Below are positions 17,947-25,683 of a DNA stretch of 64,000 nucleotides, one piece after another. A program made the translations under genes and the position numbers. Source of the DNA: Phycisphaera sp. (GTDB lineage Bacteria > Planctomycetota > Phycisphaerae > Phycisphaerales > UBA1924); assembly GCA_020639255.1 (NCBI GenBank), contig JACKGZ010000006.1, positions 62,001 through 126,000 of the forward strand, written 5' to 3'. The first letter of the stretch is position 1. Each line of letters opens with the position of its first letter. The notes below the pieces were generated by a model that worked only from the letters and a program-made list of their open reading frames with translations, was not told where the DNA came from and did not search any database.

Positions 17947-18249
17947 ATGTCCGAGATCGATCCGAACAATCAACCGGTGCAGACGAGCGATGTCGAGCTC
18001 AGGCACAAGTACTGGCAGGAGAACATCCGCTACGTGCTCATCCTGCTCGCGATCTGGTTCGTGGTTTCGTACGGCTTCGGCATCCTGCTCGCCGACTGGC
18101 TCAACCAATTCAAGCTGCCCGGCTCGGGCTTCAAGCTCGGTTTCTGGTTTGCCCAGCAGGGCTCGATCTACTCGTTCGTTCTGCTCATCGTTGTGTACGT
18201 CCGGCTCATGAGCAGGCTCGATCGCAAGTACGGCGTCGCCGAGGACTGA
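17947..18249 (+). CDS. DUF4212 small membrane subunit of a sodium:solute symporter
   Basis: 100 aa with two membrane segments (about residues 25-50 and 65-90). LRHKYWQENIRYVLILLAIWF and the second helix with FWFAQQGSIYSFVLLIVVYVRLM match the DUF4212 family, which is encoded next to VC_2705-type sodium symporters. AGGAGG lies 8 bases before ATG. The symporter follows 39 bases on, so the two probably form one transporter. Confidence 0.92.
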   Translation: MSEIDPNNQPVQTSDVELRHKYWQENIRYVLILLAIWFVVSYGFGILLADWLNQFKLPGSGFKLGFWFAQQGSIYSFVLLIVVYVRLMSRLDRKYGVAED

Positions 18250-18288
18250 TCGCCCCGACTACCCGGGCCACTCGCAGGGGAGATACCG

Positions 18289-20142
18289 ATGAGCGTGCAG
18301 GCATGGACCTTTGTCATCGTCGGGCTGACATTCGCCCTCTATATCGGCATCGCGATATGGTCGCGAGCGGGCTCGACCTCTGAGTTTTACGTCGCGGGCA
18401 AGGGTGTTCACCCGCTCGCCAACGGCATGGCGACCGGCGCCGACTGGATGAGCGCCGCGTCGTTCCTCGGGATGGCCGGCGCGATCTCGTTCATGGGCTA
18501 CGACGGGTCGGTCTACCTCATGGGGTGGACGGGTGGGTACGTGCTGCTCGCGCTGTTGCTTGCGCCGTATCTGCGCAAATTCGGCAAATTCACCGTGCCC
18601 GACTTTGTGGGTGATCGGTACTACTCCAACTTCGCGCGCCTCGTCGCGGTGATCTGCGCGATCTTCATCAGCTTCACATATGTGGCTGGGCAGATGCGCG
18701 GAGTGGGCGTGGTATTCAGTCGGTTCCTCGAGGTCGATATCACGATCGGCGTGCTGATCGGCATGGGTATCGTGTTCTTCTACGCCGTGCTCGGCGGGAT
18801 GAAGGGCATCACCTATACACAGGTCGCGCAGTACTGCGTGCTCATCTTCGCGTTCATGGTGCCCTCGATCTTCATCGCCATCCAGCTTACCGGGAACCCG
18901 ATCCCGCAGATCGGTTTCGGCGGCGAGCTCGCGGGCGATATCGGCTCTCAGATCGCAGCGGGGGAGCAGATCACGCTGCTCGACAAGCTCGACGGGCTCA
19001 ACGAGGAACTCGGCTTCGCACGCTACACCGATGGCTCCAAGAGCATGATTGACATCTTCTGCATCACCGCGGCCCTCATGGTCGGTACCGCGGGCCTCCC
19101 GCACGTGATCATCCGGTTCTACACCGTGCCCCGCGTCCGCGACGCACGCATCAGCGCGTTCTGGGCGCTGTTCTTTATTGCCATCCTGTACACCTCGGCC
19201 CCCGCGATCGGGGCGTTCGGACGGGTGAACCTGATCAACGCCGTTAACGGCAGCTACTACAGCGCCGAGACCGCCGCGGCTGAGGGTGTCCAGGATCCCA
19301 AGCTGATCCCCGAGTGGTTCAAGAAGTGGGAAACCTCAGGCCTGCTCGCGTGGGTTGACAAGAACGGCGACGGCAAGGTGCAGTACCGAGGCAAGGACGG
19401 CGCTCAGGCATCGGCATTTGCTGGCGCTCCTGTGTTCAACGACGAATCTCGCGGAACACACGGCGAGCGCGTCGTCACCAACGCACTCAACGACGACAAC
19501 GACAACGAGCTCTACGTCGACCAGGACATCATGGTCCTCGCAAATCCAGAGATCGCCAGGCTTCCAAACTGGGTCATCGGCCTCGTGGCCGCGGGTGGTC
19601 TGGCCGCGGCGCTCTCGACGGCCGCGGGTCTGCTGCTCGTCGTCTCGACCGCGATCAGCCACGATCTCTTCAAGAAAATGATCGCGCCGGACATCTCCGA
19701 GAAGAAAGAGCTCCTCGTCGCACGCATCGCTGCGGCCGTCGCGGTGTGCGGTGCGGGACTTCTTGGCATCTACCCGCCCGACTATGTCGCAGCGACCGTG
19801 GCCTTTGCCTTCGGTCTGGCGGCGTCCAGCTTCTTCCCCGCGATCATCCTGGGGATCTTCGTTAAACGCGCCAACCGCGAGGGCGTGGTCGCGGGCATGA
19901 TCTGCGGCCTCGGCTTCACGGCCGCTTACATCATCTACTTCAAGTTCATGGGTGGGTCCAAGGACAACTACCTGCTCGGCATCAGCCCCGAGGGCATCGG
20001 GACCGTCGGCATGGCAATCAACTTTGCCGTGGCATTCTTTGTGTCCAATATCACTCCGGAACCGCCGCAGGAAATCCAGGAACTTGTTGAGAGCATCCGT
20101 ATTCCAAGGGGGGCAGGCGATGCGCATGAGTTGTCATGCTGA
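18289..20142 (+). CDS. Sodium:solute symporter family protein (VC_2705 type)
   Basis: 617 aa with about 13 membrane helices. SSS family marks: EFYVAGKGVHPLANGMATGADWMSAASFLGMAG segment near residues 30-60, then GWTGGYVLLALLLAPYLRKFGKFTVPDF. A soluble insertion at about 345-425 carries DKNGDGKVQYRG and DDNDNELYVDQD, EF-hand-like acidic loops; these resemble the VC_2705 subfamily from memory. It is last in the uronate operon and the likely importer of uronate mono- or oligosaccharides driven by sodium. It converges on the response regulator gene with a 17-base gap. Confidence 0.92.
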   Translation: MSVQAWTFVIVGLTFALYIGIAIWSRAGSTSEFYVAGKGVHPLANGMATGADWMSAASFLGMAGAISFMGYDGSVYLMGWTGGYVLLALLLAPYLRKFGKFTVPDFVGDRYYSNFARLVAVICAIFISFTYVAGQMRGVGVVFSRFLEVDITIGVLIGMGIVFFYAVLGGMKGITYTQVAQYCVLIFAFMVPSIFIAIQLTGNPIPQIGFGGELAGDIGSQIAAGEQITLLDKLDGLNEELGFARYTDGSKSMIDIFCITAALMVGTAGLPHVIIRFYTVPRVRDARISAFWALFFIAILYTSAPAIGAFGRVNLINAVNGSYYSAETAAAEGVQDPKLIPEWFKKWETSGLLAWVDKNGDGKVQYRGKDGAQASAFAGAPVFNDESRGTHGERVVTNALNDDNDNELYVDQDIMVLANPEIARLPNWVIGLVAAGGLAAALSTAAGLLLVVSTAISHDLFKKMIAPDISEKKELLVARIAAAVAVCGAGLLGIYPPDYVAATVAFAFGLAASSFFPAIILGIFVKRANREGVVAGMICGLGFTAAYIIYFKFMGGSKDNYLLGISPEGIGTVGMAINFAVAFFVSNITPEPPQEIQELVESIRIPRGAGDAHELSC

Positions 20143-20159
20143 CCTGAGATTTGGGCTCG

Positions 20160-20786
20160 TCAGTCCCGATTTGATCCATTATCTCTCGGTAGAAACTGCG
20201 ACAAACGGTAGTAGAGCTTTCGCTCGCTGATTCCGAGCATGCGTGCAGCAGCTTTGCGATTGTCGTTTGACCGTCGGAGAGCCTCAATTATTAGGTCCCG
20301 TTCCGCATCTTCTATATTCAGGCTTCGTCTCCGACGGAGACTGTCGATGGATGCTTGGTCATACTCGTCTGATTTTGGTGCAACAAGATCAGCGATCGGC
20401 GTCTGTACGAGCTGATGCCGTGACCATGCACGCTCCATTGCGTTCTCGAGTTCGTCAAGTGAGATTGGCTTCGATAGAAAATCGATAGCATCCATGCGGA
20501 TGGCCTGCGTCGCCGCATCAAGCGTGCCGTAGCCAGTGGCAATCACGACCGATATATGAGGATAGAGATCGCGGATCTCCTCAAACAAAGTCATTCCTGA
20601 TTCACCAGCGAGATTGAGATCCAGCAGCACAACGGCAAAGTCAGAACTTGCAAGTTCGGCTTTGGCATGTAAGGGTGTGTCGGCGCAAGCAGCCCCAAAC
20701 CCCATTCGCGCCAACGCCCTTTCGTACATGAGCCGCTGAGAGGATTCATCTTCGATGATGAGTACTCGCCTCGATGAAGCGGTCAT
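20160..20786 (-). CDS. Response regulator with Fis-type helix-turn-helix
   Basis: 208 aa. Receiver domain at 1-125 with the acidic pair in IIEDES, phospho-acceptor Asp in VVLLDLNL near residue 57 and Lys in FLSKPIS near 106. A linker leads to a C-terminal Fis-like helix-turn-helix (DLIIEALRRSNDNRKAAARMLGISERKLYYRL). There is no AAA+ domain, so it is RegA/ActR-like rather than NtrC-like. Its start overlaps the kinase stop by four bases, giving a coupled two-component pair. Codon use is less GC-rich than in the preceding operon. Confidence 0.93.
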   Translation of the reverse strand: MTASSRRVLIIEDESSQRLMYERALARMGFGAACADTPLHAKAELASSDFAVVLLDLNLAGESGMTLFEEIRDLYPHISVVIATGYGTLDAATQAIRMDAIDFLSKPISLDELENAMERAWSRHQLVQTPIADLVAPKSDEYDQASIDSLRRRRSLNIEDAERDLIIEALRRSNDNRKAAARMLGISERKLYYRLSQFLPRDNGSNRD

Positions 20787-22219
20787 AAGACGGATTCCTT
20801 CTTCGTGAATGCAATGACAAAAAGACTGCCTTGTTCGAGTCCATTGCTATGCGCTTTGATAGTTGCGCCGATATCCGCTGCGATTGTGTACGCAATTGAC
20901 AGTCCCAATCCAAGTCCATCTCCGCTCTTCTTGGTTGTAGCAAATGGAACTGCAAAATCATTCTGAGTTTCTAGGGTAAAGCCGCGCCCGTTGTCGCGTA
21001 CACGAATAACGATCTCGTCAGCGGTATCCTGGGCATCGACCTCAATCACACCGTTTGTGGCTACCGCATCAGCAGCATTGATGAGCAGCGTGAGAAGAAT
21101 CTGTCGCAGTTCTTCGGAAGGAGTGTGTAGCCGTATCGATCGATCTGCGTTAGACACACGATAGCATGCGGCCCTATCTGGACGAGCAGCCCGGGCGACC
21201 TCGACGGTCTCAGTGATGAGCCTCATAACATCGAGCCACTGAGGGGACTTTGGGCCACGGACCATTGCCATTAAGCGCTGTGTGATGCCACGGCAACGGA
21301 TAACTTCACGGCGAATTACATTTAACGACTCCTGTAGCTCGGTGCGTGAAGATTCGTCGATGGGCGCCGATACGGCGCGTAGCGAGAGCTCGCTCAGTCC
21401 TAGCATAGCGTTGAGTGGGTTGTTGATCTCATGAGCAACGTCAGCCGCAAGGAGTCCGATACTGGCCATACGCTCGCGACGGAGAATCTCACGGTCTTTC
21501 TCCTCAATCTTATGATGTAATCGGCGATTCAGCTCTTCAAGTTGGGTCATAACGCCAGGTAGATCCCTTGCGGAACGTGAAGGGTCATTATCGACGTCAG
21601 TTGCCATTGCACTGTGAAGTACTCGCAAGCGGAGAAAGACATCACGTGACGACCATAGCAGGAAGCCAACGCAGACCAGTGCGCATGCAATACTTGAGAT
21701 CACAACGAGTGTAAGTGTATTCTGACGAGCGACTCTTGCGGCCGCAGGTGCGCCAAGTACGCCATCTTCCGCGTCTACATACAACTCATGGATGACGTCA
21801 CGAATTCGATGCACCATTTGCAATCTGTCACTCGATGCAAGGTCGTCCCAAGCAGGGCCGATGAGATCTTTGATTTCATTCAATGCCAAATAGGCACGTG
21901 TAGATTCCATTGCTTGATGGCTTTCATCCGACACGTCATTGTACTGATCCGCCAAGAATTGCAGAAGCAACCTCTCGGCTTCTCGGAGACTGATCCGAGC
22001 GCGATCGGAAGACTCAGTACTATTTTGCTGAAGTGCATATGTTGCCACGGCCAGTTCCACATCGATCGGCTGTAGGCTGCGAGACTCCGAAAACTCTTCG
22101 GCTACCTGAAGCAGCTCGTGATCCATGGACTTCAGCCCCTGCCACGTGATCAGGCTCACCGTCAACGGCAGAGTGAGTAGCAGAATGACCGTGATGAGTA
22201 CTCGTACTTGAAATCCCAT
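20783..22219 (-). CDS. Membrane-bound sensor histidine kinase
   Basis: 478 aa. TM1 at about 7-25, a helical periplasmic domain of about 140 residues rich in E/R heptads, TM2 at about 172-192 (VVISSIACALVCVGFLLW), then dimerisation domain with the H box LAADVAHEINNPLNAMLG near 285. The ATPase domain has the N box LLTLLINAADAVA, DNGRGF, and the G2 loop GDGLGLGLSIAY near 445. It phosphorylates the response regulator immediately downstream. The stimulus is unknown; the sensor is a four-helix-bundle type of MCP-like appearance. Confidence 0.92.
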   Translation of the reverse strand: MGFQVRVLITVILLLTLPLTVSLITWQGLKSMDHELLQVAEEFSESRSLQPIDVELAVATYALQQNSTESSDRARISLREAERLLLQFLADQYNDVSDESHQAMESTRAYLALNEIKDLIGPAWDDLASSDRLQMVHRIRDVIHELYVDAEDGVLGAPAAARVARQNTLTLVVISSIACALVCVGFLLWSSRDVFLRLRVLHSAMATDVDNDPSRSARDLPGVMTQLEELNRRLHHKIEEKDREILRRERMASIGLLAADVAHEINNPLNAMLGLSELSLRAVSAPIDESSRTELQESLNVIRREVIRCRGITQRLMAMVRGPKSPQWLDVMRLITETVEVARAARPDRAACYRVSNADRSIRLHTPSEELRQILLTLLINAADAVATNGVIEVDAQDTADEIVIRVRDNGRGFTLETQNDFAVPFATTKKSGDGLGLGLSIAYTIAADIGATIKAHSNGLEQGSLFVIAFTKKESVL

Positions 22220-22449
22220 GGCGGCGGTCCCCTCGGCGTCATGAGGATAGATAGGCTGGGCGGCCGCTGTCAGGGCTGGAGTCTATTTGATCTGTGTCGC
22301 AGAGCCATTGGTGCCGCAACTCTTGCAGTGAAGCTTGCGATATCACAGCGAGGCTACATTCGGGATAAGACGATGGTATCTGTACATTGAAGCTGCTGAA
22401 GTACTGTTGGAATGCGTCTGATATCCAGATCAGTCGTGCATGGCTTCAA

Positions 22450-24231
22450 TCAAGAGGATGTTTCGGTTTGGAGTGGCGGGCAAGAAATGGATGGCGCTGA
22501 ATGTAAATGTCTGGATTCACCCGAGGACGAATCTGTACCGAATCGCCGATTCGATGTCCTTGGAAGTGTATACGCATCTTGGCTTGTGCCGTGATCATGG
22601 AGCTGAACGAGTGAGCGATACAGATCGATTAGTTCTCGTGAGTGCTCAGGGATCGATTTCGGCCGGTCGATCTCGGATGGCCAGTTGTCGGTTCCGAAGC
22701 ATTCGAGTGCATCTTGGATACGACGCCTAAGTGCCGCAGGGTCATTGGCTCGGAAGAGAAAACCGTTCTTGCCCTCCTGCACGGCATCAGGGATGCCGCC
22801 CGCCTGGGCGCCAAGCACAGGCACGCCAAAAGATAAAGACTCAAGCACTGTTTGAGGCAGTGGATCCCACCAAGAGCTTCCGACATAGCACAAATCGTGC
22901 CCGCCGAGAATACTTGGCAGGTCTGTTCGTTCGTAGCGGTCGCGGATATGGAGCTCGGAGAGTGGGGGGTGCAATTTGCGGAAGCTGGGGCCGATAGATT
23001 GCACACCGGGTGCATAGATCGAAAGGCTGATCTGCCGCAGCGCCTCCCCGGGCATGCCCTGTAGCGCTGTGAGAAGCAACGGCAACCCTTTATTGAAATG
23101 GTTGAACCCGAGAAACACCAATCGCAATGTGTTTGTACGATTATTTGGAGAAAAACCACGTATAGTGTGCTCCGCGCATGAAGTGCCGATGTGCTGTGTG
23201 ATGATTCGCGACGAATCGACCCCTTCGGCGACGTACTTCATGCGTACGAAATCAGATACTGCCAATACCTTATCGCAGCGATTGAGCATGCTGACCATCG
23301 CTGCACGCCGCCGTGCATGAGCGCCCAGTAATCTGTCGCTGCTCGGATCGCGATGAGCTTCGTTGGTCAACGCGGGTCCGGCTCGCGCTGCATACGCCTG
23401 GCCGAGTCGATCTGTGTCGAGAAGCGGCAGTGAATATATTTGGCGCACCGGATCGACGGCGAGATCGATGGGCGATTCGATCGCTTTTCCGGGCAATGTG
23501 TGAGCCAGATGTTCACCGCCGGCACGTCGTACAGCAATGTGAGCATTCATAAAGGCATACGTTCGGTGGACGATACGCTTGGGCCAGCTCAGCTCGTGTT
23601 TCAGATGAGCCAGAGCCAGAGCACGTTGTTTCTCAAGATGTAAACGCGATGACTCTTGCCCCGCAACAAACTCGTCCTGTCTTCGTAGCCGTTCGCTGTA
23701 AGGATCCGGTGCGTCGATGCACGTTGAACACGCGTGGCCTGAATCAAAGTTGTGACACGGCTTCTCATGGCCCTTGCAGAGTGTCACCTGCGAGCACAGC
23801 GTGTGGTAATTGTGCAGTGAGTAAACAACCTTGGCACCGACACGGCGGCAGATATCGATGCACCCTGCCGAGAATCCCTCGATGTTGTGCCAGTGTGCAA
23901 TGTCTGGTTTGATGAGCATGAGTAGACGCTCGAGTTCGGTTTCAAGCTCGGGAGCACTGACCTCCGACATCGGCTCTCTGAATTGTGCCGCTGCCGGCGC
24001 GAGCACAGGGGAGTTGATGATCTCAATGACACGCACGCCGCGAAAGTCATCGTGTCGGCGGCTCAGGCACCCTTGAGGGTGCCGTGTATGCAGGAGGCCC
24101 GCAGAGATAGCTGTGACATCATGCCCATTTGCAGCGAGTTCTGGCGCGAGTGCATTGAGATAGCCGTTGACGCCTCCACCGAGATGGGCTCCCCTCCAGA
24201 TTGGTGCCCAATTCAAGATCACAATCTTCAC
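22450..24231 (-). CDS. Glycosyltransferase (GT4-like, GT-B fold)
   Basis: 593 aa. N-terminal acceptor domain begins MKIVILNWAPIW with the glycine-rich GGGVNGYL loop. A Cys-rich stretch follows near residues 145-175 (HNYHTLCSQVTLCKG, then CHNF and CSTC), as in GT4 enzymes with a CxxxxxC..C..C insert. The donor domain near 370-530 has LVFLGFNHFNKGLPLLL and ESLSFGVPVLGAQAGGIPDAV, the E-x7-E nucleotide-sugar site. Likely cytoplasmic, building a cell-surface glycan or glycosylating a protein. The 230 bases downstream (22220-22449) show no gene. It is divergent from the sigma factor gene. Confidence 0.87.
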   Translation of the reverse strand: MKIVILNWAPIWRGAHLGGGVNGYLNALAPELAANGHDVTAISAGLLHTRHPQGCLSRRHDDFRGVRVIEIINSPVLAPAAAQFREPMSEVSAPELETELERLLMLIKPDIAHWHNIEGFSAGCIDICRRVGAKVVYSLHNYHTLCSQVTLCKGHEKPCHNFDSGHACSTCIDAPDPYSERLRRQDEFVAGQESSRLHLEKQRALALAHLKHELSWPKRIVHRTYAFMNAHIAVRRAGGEHLAHTLPGKAIESPIDLAVDPVRQIYSLPLLDTDRLGQAYAARAGPALTNEAHRDPSSDRLLGAHARRRAAMVSMLNRCDKVLAVSDFVRMKYVAEGVDSSRIITQHIGTSCAEHTIRGFSPNNRTNTLRLVFLGFNHFNKGLPLLLTALQGMPGEALRQISLSIYAPGVQSIGPSFRKLHPPLSELHIRDRYERTDLPSILGGHDLCYVGSSWWDPLPQTVLESLSFGVPVLGAQAGGIPDAVQEGKNGFLFRANDPAALRRRIQDALECFGTDNWPSEIDRPKSIPEHSRELIDLYRSLVQLHDHGTSQDAYTLPRTSNRRFGTDSSSGESRHLHSAPSISCPPLQTETSS

Positions 24232-24463
24232 GATCAGCCTCCCGAGCGCGCGTGTTGTGTTGCCCTGTCTGGGGCGGTACTCACGCCTACAGCGAGAGGA
24301 TCTCGGGATGCCATCGCAGATACCCTAGTCGAGGGAAATATGGACCCTTCGTTCCACCGAATGCAAAGGCCTGAAGCAGGACACATAGGCATCCAATGCA
24401 ACCGACAGAAGCCAGTGAGGCGCGGTAGACTGGGCACCGGCGAGTGAGTGACAAAACCTAACA

Positions 24464-25006
24464 ATGAACTATCAAACACTTGCACAGCTTGTGGAGCAAT
24501 GCCTCAATGGCGATGAGGCCGCCTGGAGATCATTCGTTGACCAGCATTCGAGGCTCGTCTACTCGATCCCCAAGCGGAACCGATTTGATGACGCTGCATG
24601 CGATGACATCTTTCAGGAGGTCTTCCTGGCGGCTTACAAAAACCTCGAGTCTCTCAGGGACGCACAATCAGTTCCAAAGTGGCTGATCACGACCACAACT
24701 CGTGCGTGTGCCCGCTACGTGAAGAAGTACAAGAGGGAACTCTCGCTCGGTTCCATCGAAGAGCCGACCGAACTTGAGATCGACCGTCAGGAGTTGCTCC
24801 ATTCACTCCACCGTGGCCTCGATGAAATCGGAGGACGTTGTCGTGAATTATTGGTCCGGCTTCACACACAAGGACCCAATGTGAGCTACGAACTGGTTGC
24901 CGAGGAATTGGGCATACCCCGTGGAAGTATCGGACCTACGCGCCAGAGGTGCCTGGAAAAACTCGCGAAGATCATCGCGGAGCAGGATGGGCTTGGCGGA
25001 GAATAA
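24464..25006 (+). CDS. Sigma-70-family (ECF-type) RNA polymerase sigma factor
   Basis: 180 aa. Region 2 at about 5-85 (DEAAWRSFVDQHSRLVYSI, then CDDIFQEVFLAAYKNLESLRD and WLITTTTRACARYVKK) and region 4 at about 110-170 (CRELLVRLHTQGPNVSYEL, then EELGIPRGSIGPTRQRCLEKL). No region 3 between them, as in ECF sigma factors. No good Shine-Dalgarno before ATG. It heads a plus-strand run: sigma, small soluble protein, TPR-CHAT protease, secreted S8 peptidase. This arrangement suggests a signalling module in which regulated proteolysis meets transcription; that link is inferred. Confidence 0.9.
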   Translation: MNYQTLAQLVEQCLNGDEAAWRSFVDQHSRLVYSIPKRNRFDDAACDDIFQEVFLAAYKNLESLRDAQSVPKWLITTTTRACARYVKKYKRELSLGSIEEPTELEIDRQELLHSLHRGLDEIGGRCRELLVRLHTQGPNVSYELVAEELGIPRGSIGPTRQRCLEKLAKIIAEQDGLGGE

Positions 25007-25079
25007 AGAGCGTTCTGCGGTATCCAGGGCGATCTAGAACGCTCCTATAGGCCAGACCAAGGTTGTCGAGGACAAGCCC

Positions 25080-25658
25080 ATGATGCCCCAGAACGAATTT
25101 TTCGAATTGCTGGCCCGCGAGGCTCTGGATGATCTGGACCAAGCGGCGACGGAGCGTCTCATTGCATTCTGCCAAAGTGAACCAGAATTGGTCGCGGTTC
25201 GCGAGCGATTCTCAAGCGTCATGCGAGCAGCGATGAGCGACGATTCGGCCGATGCGCCGGGCACTTCGCTGCATCGCGCGTACCAGATCATGTGGCGTGA
25301 ACTTCACGCAACAATCGGTCAACAAGAGAATGTATCACTCCTGAAACTGATCTATGACAGCTTGCGTCCGGTGGCAGGCCTGCGTTCGACCGCGGCCGCT
25401 GGTCGGCGTCAACTCATGCTCGAAGAGGGCGAACTCACGGTCGATGTGTTTATTGATCAGGGTCCGATCGGGCATTCAATCCATGTCATACTCGATGGTG
25501 TTCCAGCAACGACAGTACTCGTTCTGACCCGAAATACCGAAACCGAGCTCACGGAAAGCGATGGTGAATGGCAGGGAAATGTCGAACTAGGCACGGCCCG
25601 CCTTGAGATCAGGATGGTCGATCGTGTACTCCGCTCGGAGCCATTTGAGATTGCCTGA
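25080..25658 (+). CDS. Small soluble protein between sigma factor and CHAT protease (possible anti-sigma-like regulator)
   Basis: 192 aa, no membrane segment and no zinc-binding HxxxCxxC motif. Residues 5-55 (FFELLAREALDDLDQAATE ...) are helical and resemble the N-terminal helices of soluble anti-sigma proteins. Residues about 100-190 form a beta-rich domain beginning AAGRRQLMLEEGELTVDVFID with alternating strands to the end. I recall proteins of this build beside CHAT and sigma genes elsewhere but cannot name a family. The next gene starts 25 bases on. It could be the sigma partner and a proteolytic target, both untested. Confidence 0.7.
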   Translation: MMPQNEFFELLAREALDDLDQAATERLIAFCQSEPELVAVRERFSSVMRAAMSDDSADAPGTSLHRAYQIMWRELHATIGQQENVSLLKLIYDSLRPVAGLRSTAAAGRRQLMLEEGELTVDVFIDQGPIGHSIHVILDGVPATTVLVLTRNTETELTESDGEWQGNVELGTARLEIRMVDRVLRSEPFEIA

Positions 25659-25683
25659 GTCACCTCATCCCGAGTTCCAACAG

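Noticed and set aside
20143..22449. Left attachment site duplicating the tRNA-Gly 3' end
   Set aside because: I looked for GGTTCGACTCCGGTCACC and its complement near the left side of the AT-rich block and did not find it.
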